Source: Malassezia japonica
Taxonomy: Eukaryota; Basidiomycota; Malasseziomycetes; Malasseziales; Malasseziaceae
Length of the DNA: 64,000 nucleotides
NCBI RefSeq assembly: GCF_029542785.1
Contig: NC_083370.1
Location: 682,001 to 746,000, forward strand
Reading direction: 5' to 3'
Shown: positions 1-9,185 of the stretch, piece by piece
Position numbering within the stretch: the stretch's first letter is position 1
Layout: every line of letters starts with the position of its first letter
The notes under the pieces: model-generated
The model's database searches: none
Seen by the model: only the letters and a program-made list of their open reading frames with translations
What the model was told of the DNA's origin: nothing
Program-made: the position numbers and the translations under genes

Positions 1-3000
1 CGCATACGCCGCACGGCCTCGGCGTCAAGCTGTTTGGCATGCTCGACGGAACGGTCGACAATGCGCACCTTCCGCCAGCTGCCCGCGACGATCCGTCGCT
101 CGTCGCTGCCGGAAAGAAGGTGACGCTGCGTGTGCTGTGGAATATGCCTGCAGACCTCGACGAGGCGTTTGCAGGCGCAGACGCAGTCGGCGCGCGCCGC
201 ATCGGCCTGAGTGGCGCGCCGCATATTCTCGGCCTGCGCGCACCTCGCGAGGGCGACGCGGCGCTCCCGGACGCGTATCCGATCGGGTCCAAGTGCCGTG
301 TGCGCGTCGTGAGTGTCGCGAGCGAGTGGGGCCTGCTGTGCGAGGTGCTCGGCAAGGACGTGCAGGGCTTTGTGCACATTTCGCGCGTCGCCGACGAGCA
401 CATTGACGCGCTTCCGCCCAGCCAAGGCGCCTACAAGATCGGCAGCGAGCACGAGGCGCGTGTCGTAGGCCACGCCATGACCGACCGCCTGCTCCTGCTA
501 AGCACGCAGCCGTCGATCCTCGCAAAGCAGTACATGCGCGTGAGCGAAGTGCCGCTCGGCGAAGTCGTGCGTGCGTCGGTGCGCCGCGTCACGCCGAAAG
601 CCATCTTTTTGCGCCTGAACGGTAACGTCGACGGCGTCGTCTTTCCCCTGCACTTTTCCGACGTGCACCTCAAGCACCCCGAGAAAAAGTACAAGCCGAA
701 CCTAGAGCTGAATGCCAAGGTGATTCATACGGATCCCTCCCAGAACCGCATTGTCCTCTCGCTGAAGCGCTCGCTCATCGAGTCCGAGCTGCCGTTTATC
801 GGCGCGATGGACGACGCGCGTGTCGGCGTCGTGACCAACGCCGTCGTGCTCAAGCACCTCCAAAAGAGCTTCCTGGTGGAGCTCGGCGGGACGGTGCGTG
901 CGGTCGTGCCGTTTGTCGAGGCGTCCGACACGGCGCTGACCCCGATGCAGCTCGCGGAGCTGTATCCCCCGGCCAAGGTCGTCAAGGTGCGCCTGACGCA
1001 TGTCGAGCCTGAGACGGGCCGTATCGTCGCGAGCATCAAGCAGACCGCACCGGCGTTCCTCGAGAAGCTCAATGTCGACACGGTCGACATTGGCGAAAAG
1101 GTCGCGGCGCGCGTCGCGAGCATCCGTGACGACGTCGCGATCCTGGTGCTCGAGCCGGCGGGTACGCGTGCGCTCCTTGCGCTCTCGAGTCTCGCGCGCA
1201 TGCGCAAGACAAACGTCAAGGCGGTGCGCGAAGAGGTCAGCGAGGGCGACCTCCTCGACGGGCTCTATGTCCTGAACAAGGTCCCGGAAAAGGGCCTCGT
1301 GATCCTCGGCGACATCTCGCCGAGCCAAAAGGCGGCCGTTGCGCCGGGATCCGAGGTCAAGGGACGTGTGACCGAGGTGCACAAGAAGCAGCTACAGTGC
1401 ACGGTGCAGCTCCCCGGCTGCCGCGCACGTCTGCACCTTGCCGAGACCGCCGACGACCTCGAAAAGGCGGCGCTCCCGGAGGAGGGCGAGACGGTCGTTG
1501 CCACCGTGCTCGATACACGCCGCAGCGGACGCGAGGCGGATATCTCGACGCGTGCGTCGCGCGCGGATGCGAGCATCGCGGCCGTGGACCCGGCCGTGGA
1601 CAGTGCGTCGCAGCTCGAGGTCGGCGCGCAGCTGCGCGGCCTCGTCAAGGCGGTCACCGACAAGGGCGTCTATGTCTCGCTTGGCCGCCGCACAGACGCG
1701 CGTGTGATGATCAAGGAGCTCTTTGACGAGTACGTCAAGGATTTCCGGACCAAGTTCCACGTCGGCCAGCTCGTCAAGGGTACGGTCCTGAGCGTGGACG
1801 GCGACAAGGTCGAGTTCTCGCTCAAGGCGTCGCGCATGGGCGCGCCGGTCAGCAAGGAGCGCAAGACGTCGAACCGCCTGCGCGACTATGCGGCGGGCGA
1901 CAAGGTCGATGCGTACATCCGCGGCACGGCCGAGTACGGCGTGTTTGTACAGATCAACGACACGGATATCAGTGGCCTGTGCCACAAGAGCGAGCTGTCG
2001 GATACGCCGAACGCGGACGCTGTGCGTGCGTTTGCCGTTGGCGACCGCGTCAAGGCAGTCGTGCTCAAGGTCGAGGCGGACAAGGGCCGTATCTCGTTCG
2101 GCCTCAAGCCGTCGTACTTTAGCGATGCCGACTATGAGGTGGACGAGGACGAGGAGGATGACGAGGATGACGAAGACCTTGTCAATGATGAAGATGAAGA
2201 CCTTGTCGAGGACGACGTCGAGATGAAAGACGACGATGAGGAAGAGGACGACGATGAGGACGACGATGAGGACGACGAGGATCTCATTGACGACGAAGCT
2301 CAAGTCGACGACGACGACGACGACGACGAGGAAGAGGAGAAGGAAGAGGGCGACGACGATCTTCGCTTCATTAACGATGACGACGAGGACGAGGATGAGG
2401 ACGACGAGGATGAAAACGAGGACGAGGACGAGGACGAGGACGAGAACGACAATGGCGGCCCTGCCGACTATGTCGAGTCCGGCTCCGACTCCGAGCCCGA
2501 GCCGGCGCCTCAGCCGACCCTCTCGCTGCAGGACGGCTTCCGGTGGGACGCCCCCCTTGGCGGCGACGACGACGAGTCGAGCGACGAGGAGGACGCTGCG
2601 CCGAAGCGCCCCAAGAAGGCGGCCATCAGCGAGGACATCACCGCCGACCTCGCGAGCAAGAAGCTCGAGTCCGCGTCGGACTTTGAGCGTCTGCTGCTCG
2701 GCTCGCCGAACAGCTCGTACCTCTGGATCCAGTTCGTGAGCTTCTACCTGCAGCTCGGCGATGTCGACAAAGCGCGGCAAGTCGCCCGCCGTGCCATCCA
2801 GACGATCAACTTCCGCGAGGAGCAAGAGAAGCTCAACGTGTGGATCGCGCTCATGAATGTCGAAAACATGTACGGCACGCCCGAGACCCTCGCGGCCGTC
2901 TTCCGTGAGGCGACGCAAGTCAACAATGCCAAGGAAGTACACCTCCGTCTCCTTGCCATCTACGAGCAGTCGAACAAGATCAACGAGGCGATCGAGCTCT

Positions 3001-3479
3001 TCCGGCGCACCGCCAAAAAGTTTGGCTACAGCGCCGGGGTGTGGGTGCAGTGGTACCAATTCTACCTGCGCCACGGCCGCCCCGACGACGCGCACGCGCT
3101 CGTCCCCCGCAGCCTGCAGAGTCTCGAGCGCCAGAAGCACATCAAAGCGCTCACTGCCTACGCACTGTCCGAGTACAAGGTCGGCGACGTGGAGCACGCG
3201 CGCACGCTCTTTGAGACGTTGGTCGAACGCTACCCCAAGCGCCTCGACCTCTGGTGGCAGTACATCGACCAAGAGGCGCGCCTCGAGAACATTGCCGGCG
3301 TGCGCACCCTCTTTGAGCGCGCCATGACCTCGCGCAGCAACTCGACGAAGCAGACCAAGGCCCTGCTCCAAAAGTGGCTCGTGCTGGAGAAGCGCATCGG
3401 CGACGCGAAAGGCGTCCAGGCCGTCCTGAACCGTGCGCGCGAGTTTGTCGCGAGCGTGCAAGGCGAGGAGGCATCATAG
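1..3479 (+). CDS. RRP5: rRNA biogenesis protein RRP5, 5' partial
   Basis: The frame is open from base 3, so the N-terminus lies outside the window; about 1,158 residues are visible (the family is usually 1,700-1,900). Rrp5 is a nucleolar pre-rRNA processing factor that binds U3 snoRNP and pre-rRNA for both subunits. Successive S1 RNA-binding repeats fill roughly residues 70-700 (for example VKGTVLSVDGDKVEFSLK). They are followed by a very acidic Asp/Glu stretch at about 713-816 (bases 2140-2450), and then by HAT/TPR-like helical repeats from about 880 to the end (SYLWIQFVSFYLQLGD, RLDLWWQYIDQEAR). This S1-acidic-HAT order is diagnostic. No intron is needed in the visible part. The gene converges on SLA2, with 27 bases between the stops. 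Identification is firm; only the missing start is uncertain. Confidence 0.95.
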   Translation, partial: HTPHGLGVKLFGMLDGTVDNAHLPPAARDDPSLVAAGKKVTLRVLWNMPADLDEAFAGADAVGARRIGLSGAPHILGLRAPREGDAALPDAYPIGSKCRVRVVSVASEWGLLCEVLGKDVQGFVHISRVADEHIDALPPSQGAYKIGSEHEARVVGHAMTDRLLLLSTQPSILAKQYMRVSEVPLGEVVRASVRRVTPKAIFLRLNGNVDGVVFPLHFSDVHLKHPEKKYKPNLELNAKVIHTDPSQNRIVLSLKRSLIESELPFIGAMDDARVGVVTNAVVLKHLQKSFLVELGGTVRAVVPFVEASDTALTPMQLAELYPPAKVVKVRLTHVEPETGRIVASIKQTAPAFLEKLNVDTVDIGEKVAARVASIRDDVAILVLEPAGTRALLALSSLARMRKTNVKAVREEVSEGDLLDGLYVLNKVPEKGLVILGDISPSQKAAVAPGSEVKGRVTEVHKKQLQCTVQLPGCRARLHLAETADDLEKAALPEEGETVVATVLDTRRSGREADISTRASRADASIAAVDPAVDSASQLEVGAQLRGLVKAVTDKGVYVSLGRRTDARVMIKELFDEYVKDFRTKFHVGQLVKGTVLSVDGDKVEFSLKASRMGAPVSKERKTSNRLRDYAAGDKVDAYIRGTAEYGVFVQINDTDISGLCHKSELSDTPNADAVRAFAVGDRVKAVVLKVEADKGRISFGLKPSYFSDADYEVDEDEEDDEDDEDLVNDEDEDLVEDDVEMKDDDEEEDDDEDDDEDDEDLIDDEAQVDDDDDDDEEEEKEEGDDDLRFINDDDEDEDEDDEDENEDEDEDEDENDNGGPADYVESGSDSEPEPAPQPTLSLQDGFRWDAPLGGDDDESSDEEDAAPKRPKKAAISEDITADLASKKLESASDFERLLLGSPNSSYLWIQFVSFYLQLGDVDKARQVARRAIQTINFREEQEKLNVWIALMNVENMYGTPETLAAVFREATQVNNAKEVHLRLLAIYEQSNKINEAIELFRRTAKKFGYSAGVWVQWYQFYLRHGRPDDAHALVPRSLQSLERQKHIKALTAYALSEYKVGDVEHARTLFETLVERYPKRLDLWWQYIDQEARLENIAGVRTLFERAMTSRSNSTKQTKALLQKWLVLEKRIGDAKGVQAVLNRAREFVASVQGEEAS

Positions 3480-3506
3480 ATATGGATAAGCAGTACAACG
3501 GTCTAT

Positions 3507-6500
3507 TTACTCGTCCTCGGTGGCATGGTAGCCCGCGCGGCGCATCGCGCCCAGGACACGGCGCGCCTGCGTGAGCTCCTTTTCGAGCTTGAGCACTTCG
3601 ACTTGCTGCTCCATCTCCTTCACCTTGAACTCGTGCGTGGCCATCTGCGAGTAGTCCAGATCTGACGTCGCGCTCTGGCTGTCTGTGATGGTGCGCACCT
3701 GGCGGACGAGCGCCTTGCATGCGTCCGTCACCGCCTTTGCCGCGCGCTCCAGGCGGTCCTGGGTCTGGGACATGAACTCGGCCTTGACACGCGACGCAGC
3801 GACGAGCTGCACGGTCGCCGCACTCACCTCGTTCGAGGCGACAATCAGCTGCTCGAGGCTGTGCGAGCCCATGATCACGCCGTCCGCCGCCTCGATGAGC
3901 ATCGTCGAGGCAAACGCCACAGCACGCGCCGCCGAGATAAGACCCTCGGTCCAGCGGTTGTGCTTCTTGTAGAACTGCTGTGCGGTGCTCGTGCCGCGGC
4001 CCTTGGCCACGATTTCTTCCTGGGAGTCGGTCGCGGCGCGGATCAGGCCGCCGATCGCCTTCATAATCGCGAGCGCCGCGCCGAGGATCGTGTCGTGGAC
4101 CTGCAGCTCGGTGGCCGAGAAGCGCGACGAGGACTTTTCGCGCGCAAGCAGCGCCTGGAGGCGCTGCGTCGCCTGCTCGATCGTCGCGGCCGCGCCGAGC
4201 ATCTCGCGCTCGACCATGTCGCCGATATCGCCGCTGGCCTTGATGTGCTGTCCCGCGGCGATGAGCGACTGCGCGGAATCGGCGAGGCGCCCAAACGCCT
4301 GGTTCGCCTGCATGTTTTGCTGCGCGGCGACGTCGAGGCGCTGCGACAGGCCCATGCCCGCGAGGCGGAAGGACTGCAGGTTCATAAAGACGCGCAGGAG
4401 CACGCTGCCGACATCGATGCCGACCGTCGTGAGGCGCTCCATCGTGTCTTCGTCCTTGGCAAAGCGCAGGATGCCTTTGTACGACGTAAGCGACTCGGCG
4501 GCCGCCTGCGCCAGCTGGTTCGCGCTGCGGATCACGTCGACGTGGTCGCCGCCTTCCTGCTGCTCGAGGTGCAGCGTAAAGACGGCGGCAAACTCACTCG
4601 CGGACGACTGTCCTTTTTCGATCATCGACAAGACGTATTCTGGCGTCGCGGCCGTGTTGCCCGACGCTGTCGGGGCCTCGAGGGCATACAGCGCCTCGTC
4701 GACCTTGTCGGCACACGCCTGGAGAATCGAGTCGATGATCGCGCTCAGCTTGCGCGTATTATCGAGAATCACGGTATCGATTTGGGCATTCATCGCGTCG
4801 TCGTTCGTGCCGCGGTCAAGGCGCAGGTCGTTCAGCTCGCGGATCGTCGAGTCCATGCCTTCTTGCACAATGAGCAGCTCGGCGTCCTTGGCATCGAGCT
4901 GCGACTTGTGCGACCGCAGCTCGTCTTCGAGTTCGGCGACCTGCGCATTCATGCGCGCCATGATCGTCGAGACTTCTGAGCCGCGCGCCTGCGTGGCGTC
5001 CTGTGCGCGCTCCTCGGCAAAGCGGAGCTCGCGCTTGAGACGCTCGACCTCTTCGCGCTGGCCGCCCCGCAGGCGGTCGAGTTCGAGGCGCGCGCGGTCG
5101 CGCTCGCGGATCATGTCGGAGAGCTCGAGGTTCTTGGCCTTGACGTCGCGCTCCATGCGCTCCATCTTGTTGATCGACTCTTGCGCGCTGCCCGCCTTGA
5201 GCTGGACCTGCTTGTACTTGTTGAGGAGGTCGAGGTGCTCCTTGCGCAGCTGCGAGTAAAGCTTGGCGAGCGCCTCGTACTTGTTGCGCCACGTCTCGGC
5301 CTGCTCCTGCAGCTGCTGCACCATCTCATCCTTGCTCGCCATCTGCGCCGAGGCGTTTGCGTGGATCGCAGCCAGCTCCGTCTCGAGCGCCTTGACGCGC
5401 CCGTCGTACTGCTGCAGCATCAGCTGGTCGCGCTCGTACTGGCCACGCATCAGCAAGAGATCGCGCTCCATCTCGGCGACGCGGCCGTGGATATGGTTCA
5501 TCTGCTGCGAACGCATCAGCTGCTCCTGTGCGAGGCGCTGCTGCTCGGCCTGCTCGGCCTGCTGCGCCTGGAAAGCACGCTCCTGCTCGGCAGCCTTGTC
5601 GGAAATGCGCTGCTGCTCGCGCGCCTCGGACTCTTTGAGCGCACGCTGCTTGTCCTCGTACTCCTTGAGCATGCGTGCCTGCTCGTCGATCTCGTCCTGC
5701 GTCGGCGTCGGCTCCGACGGCGGCGGCGTCTCGGGGCGTGGCGCCTCGCGCTCACGCGGCGGCAGCATCGGCACATCCGGCGGAGGTGCAAGTAGGCTCG
5801 GGGGGTCCGTGTTGAGCTTCGGCACGTTGATCAAGCTCGTGAGGAACTTGAGCGAGGCGCACTCAAAGTAGAAGCGGCGCAGCTCGTGGTGTTGCTCGTT
5901 GTAGCGGCCACGCAGCGGCTCGAGCGCGTCCATGGCATCCGTGCGGCGGTGCATCGCACGTAGCATCGACGTAAGGAACTTGTAGATACCGTACGACTCC
6001 TTGACGAGCGGCACGAGCGACGAGATTTGGCACTCGTTGTTCATGCGTCCCCGGAGTGTCGAAAACACCTGCTTCTGGAGCTTTTCAATGCGGTCCTGCA
6101 GAGTCATGAGCTCCATGATCGTCTCGTAGCCCTCGTCGGGGTTGTCGATGTTCTTCAGCGAGACGTACTCTTCGTACTCGAACAAGCCGTTGAACTCCTT
6201 GTGCGCACGGTGGAAGCGCAGCTTCGCGAGAATGAACGAGACATACGCGTTGATTAGCGTGCCGTAGCCACGGTGCACCGAGTTGCCCGACATGCGCGAG
6301 CAGGTATCGAGCCAGTTGATGTGCGACTGTGCCTCGCGCAGCACGATCGGGTGGCCCTCTTGGAGCACTTTGTGCACAAGAATCAGCGCCTTGAACGTCT
6401 GCACCTCATCGTTGAGGATCGGCAGGACGCGCAGGCCCGACCACACGCTCAGCGACGACTTGTGATCCCACGTGTACACGATGCATTCTGGGTAAGTTGC

Positions 6501-6667
6501 GCAACATACTCCGCACATGCTTTTGCTTCGGCGCAGTCTCTTCTGCGCTCGTTGCCTTCTTCAGATGAATCGACAGGTCCTGCTCGGCCTTGTCCCGGTC
6601 GAACGGGCGCGTGGCGCTCAGGAACTGGTCTGCATACCGCGACCTGGGTCAGCCTCGCCACGTACAT
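3507..6667 (-). CDS. SLA2: Endocytic adaptor SLA2/END4 (HIP1R family)
   Basis: Sla2 links clathrin and PIP2-rich membrane to actin during endocytosis. Exons are 6667-6666, 6643-6510 and 6487-3507, giving 1,038 residues. Both introns (6644-6665 and 6488-6509) are 22 nt. Splicing joins AT to G, so the start codon itself is split, and the product begins MSRYADQF and then KHVRKCIVYTWDH, matching the yeast Sla2 N-terminus. An ANTH domain covers about residues 10-290, followed by a proline-rich linker, a long coiled coil (about 330-620) and a C-terminal talin-like I/LWEQ actin-binding domain (about 780-1,020, LVAASRVKAEFMS). Without splicing, the ATG at the exon edge leads into a wrong frame, which supports the intron call. 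Transcript data would settle the split start. Confidence 0.95.
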
Positions 6668-6758
6668 CTCGTCCCCGAAGATAGGGTCGCTGCGGAGAAG
6701 CAGCGGCGGTGACAGTGCGAGCTTACCTAAGCAACGGGACGCGACCCAAACAAAAAAG

Positions 6759-6840
6759 TGACCAAGGTGGGGATCGAACCCACGAATAACGGCGTTTCGG
6801 TGACCTAAAGCCGTCGCAGTAACCACTTTGCTACTCGGCC
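6759..6840 (-). tRNA. tRNA with a 9-nt anticodon-loop insertion; anticodon reads UAG if the intron is canonical
   Basis: Cloverleaf read by eye on the minus strand: acceptor GGCCGAG/CUUGGUC with two G-U pairs and discriminator A; U8-A9; D arm with GG in the loop; anticodon stem ACGGC/GCCGU; 5-nt variable loop; T arm GUGGG-UUCGAUC-CCCAC. The anticodon loop holds 16 nt, which is 7 plus a likely 9-nt intron. With the intron after position 37 the loop starts UUUAGG, so the anticodon would be UAG (leucine CUA codons). A T-run on the transcribed strand (6757-6752) follows the 3' end directly, as for RNA polymerase III termination. The short variable loop does not fit a leucine tRNA, so identity is left open. 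Confidence 0.75.
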
Positions 6841-6892
6841 CACGGATCATTGGCGTCGTGCAAAATTGCAGGTCTATGTGCGTAGTGACTAC

Positions 6893-8234
6893 TTACGCGA
6901 CCGCCGTACGGAGCTCCGCCAGCACCATGTCCCAGAAGAGGAAGGCATGGGGGGTAATGCTGGGCGCTAACGAGCTGGGGTTCTGCTTGTCCTCCTCGCC
7001 GAGCGTGACCTCGGCCAGGGGGATGTCGCCAACCGTAGGGTGGCTCGCGGGGGTCCACAGCTTCTTGTTGCTCGCACTCCGCACAGAGTCGCGGAGGTAG
7101 AGCGTGGCGCTGCGCGCATTGTTCAGCTGCGCAATGCGGTTGCCGTACGCAAAGGGCTGCTTGCCCGTTTCGTCCACCGGCTTGTAGCTCGAACGGAGCG
7201 ACGCAAGGAGCGTCGTGATCGAGCCGTGCGCAGGCGTCGCATAGGGAATACTGCGCCAGGCAATACGCGTCGACTGGCCGACGACCTCGCGGAGCGACTC
7301 AATCATGTCAACAGTGCGCGCACGCCACGCCTTGAGGCGGTCGCTGCTCAGGTCCGACGTCGCAGTCATGCCAGAAGAAATGTCCTCCTGCGCCCACGTC
7401 GCAAGGTCCCACAGACCCGTCGAAAAGACGGCGAGGTCGACGCCATTACGGGGACGAGGGAGTTGCGCCGTGAGACGGGGCCGACGCAGCGACTCGAGGA
7501 ACGGCGTCAGGAGATCCTCCATGCGCGACTCAAAGGTGCTGGGCGGGAAGTAGGTCAGCTGATCGCGCCAGCGCTTGTCGGTGTCCGTGCCGTAGTGGTA
7601 GAACGAGGCGAAGAGCGTGTCGTACTGGTCGACGTAGCAGTAGTCTGCAAGAAGCGTGTCGCCAGGAGGCGTCTTGTGGTTCACCGCCTTGAGCGCGCTG
7701 CCGTACACATGCTCAGCCGTGACAGGGACCGAAGCCTGGCCCAGCATCTGGCAGAGGTCCTGGACCATGGTGCGGTCGACCACATCGCCGACCAGGAGCA
7801 CGGTACGGTTCTGGACCGTACGCACAAGGTCGCGGTGCGCCTGCGTCGAGACCGACGTAGGACGCACCGACGCAACAGGGCCGCTCGTCGCGCCCGGAAC
7901 CGTGCCGAGGAGGCTCGCAAAGAGGCGCGGCGACTCGCACGCGTCGTCGTACGCGCGCCACACGGGGTAGGGGTCGTGCTCGATGTAGCCCGGCTTGACA
8001 AACGGACTGCACACACCGCCCGCGGACGACGCAAGGGGGTAGTCGGGCACTGGGACAGGACTGTATAAGAAAAACAACGTACCCCGGCACACCGCTCAGC
8101 GAGGCAAGCAGCGAAACGGCAAAAAAGGCAAGCGAGACAATCGTAAGGACATTTCCGATCTGCAGCACCTGGGGATCACCACGCGCACCTGCGCGCGCAG
8201 CGCCAGTCAGGGGACGGTGCCCGGCGTCGGCCAT
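6893..8234 (-). CDS. Type II membrane protein with SGNH/PC-esterase-like domain
   Basis: Two exons (8234-8083 and 8060-6893) joined across a 22-nt intron give 439 residues. The start MADAGHRP is the only ATG ahead of the exon. One hydrophobic segment near residues 27-50 (VLTIVSLAFFAVSLLASL) acts as a signal anchor, so the rest should lie in the secretory lumen. The lumenal part has the NRTVLLVGDVVDR block, like block I of GDSL/SGNH and PC-esterase hydrolases, and the C-terminal HAFLFWDMVLAEL. The usual nucleophile in GDS is replaced here (GDV), so esterase activity is doubtful. Substrate unknown; a glycan-modifying role is only a family-level possibility. CCACGTGG lies at 8277-8284 just upstream. 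Confidence 0.7.
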
Positions 8235-8284
8235 GGTATTCGAAACGAGCGGTATGGCCCGATCACGCGCAAAGTACCACGTGG

Positions 8285-9082
8285 CTAGGCTATGGGGCAG
8301 GTGGAGGGAGGTGCCTGCGCGTCCTCGGCGCGCTTCTCGGCGAGAAGCACCTGCTCGGACTCGGAGAGGAGGCCTTTTTCGTACCGCGCCTGCATGGCGC
8401 GGATCATGGACTGGCGCTCGGCAGCGGCGCGGCGCTGCGCGGCGCGCGAGGGGCGCGGGGCCGCTTGCTGGGGTATAGTGGACGTAGATGCAGCCTCGGT
8501 AGAACCGCGTAGCTTGGTGCGTAAATCGGCCATGGCGCGCATCGGTGCAGCGCCTTGGAGCGAGGGAAGGGCAGGCGCGCGATGCGGCTCGCTCGGTGGC
8601 CGTGCGGCGTTTTTCGGCCGCGCCGCGGGGCACGCATGCTGGCCCGGTGCGCGGTGCGACGTGCAAAAGTCACGCTTGCACGCACTGCACTTGATCGCGA
8701 CATGGAGCACGGCCGAGCAGGAGGCGTGTCCGCAGCGTGGTGTCGCCGACCGCGTCGCACTTGGTCCGTGCTCGGCGAGGAGAACACGGCACCCGCCCCG
8801 CGCGACCGACGGCGCCTCCCAGTGCCGCTGGATCTGGCGCTGGGTCGTGGTAGCCGATGCGCCGCGCCGCCATCCCTGGGGAGGCTCGCTACAGAGGGGG
8901 CATAAAGGCACGAGAAAGTCGCGCTCCGCGCTCGCGCAACTATGCGCCTCGGGACTCGCGTGGTCCGCACAGAACTTGTGCCGGCACCCGCTGCACATCA
9001 GCGGCAGGAACTCTTCGCGCCGGCATGTGTGGCATGGCGCGCCGATGAACAGCAGCGCGCCTGTCTCGCGCTCCTTGGCCAT
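8285..9082 (-). CDS. Double AN1-type zinc-finger protein
   Basis: 265 residues, no intron. Two Cys/His clusters are visible. The first, at about residues 17-52, contains CHTCRREEFLPLMCSGC and then CADHASPEAHSC. The second, at about 110-150, contains CSACKRDFCTSHRAPGQHAC. This spacing fits AN1 zinc fingers, and two in tandem at the N-terminus resemble the Cuz1/ZFAND2 group that links the proteasome and Cdc48 during arsenite and proteotoxic stress. That function is known for the family and inferred here. The C-terminal part is basic and helical (RAAQRRAAAERQSMIRAMQ) and could be a UBX- or VIM-like tail, but I do not recognise one. Its stop is 50 bases from the next minus-strand start. Its start is 103 bases from the divergent arrestin gene. 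Confidence 0.85.
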   Translation of the reverse strand: MAKERETGALLFIGAPCHTCRREEFLPLMCSGCRHKFCADHASPEAHSCASAERDFLVPLCPLCSEPPQGWRRGASATTTQRQIQRHWEAPSVARGGCRVLLAEHGPSATRSATPRCGHASCSAVLHVAIKCSACKRDFCTSHRAPGQHACPAARPKNAARPPSEPHRAPALPSLQGAAPMRAMADLRTKLRGSTEAASTSTIPQQAAPRPSRAAQRRAAAERQSMIRAMQARYEKGLLSESEQVLLAEKRAEDAQAPPSTCPIA

Positions 9083-9185
9083 CCACGGCTGATGGGGAAG
9101 TATGCGAGAATTGTTGGGCAGGAAATTTGCACGAGTTTATTCTTGCGGCTGTCAATACCCCGCATCGCTTGCGTATCCACCGACG

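Noticed and set aside
1392..3461. A 689-codon open frame antisense to RRP5
   Set aside because: It mirrors the S1, acidic and HAT coding of RRP5 (Asp/Glu codons become Val/Ile/Leu runs) and resembles no family; GC-rich sequence leaves long antisense frames open.
6759..6840. Confident call as tRNA-Leu
   Set aside because: The anticodon would fit, but the variable loop is of the short class I type, so I left the amino acid open.
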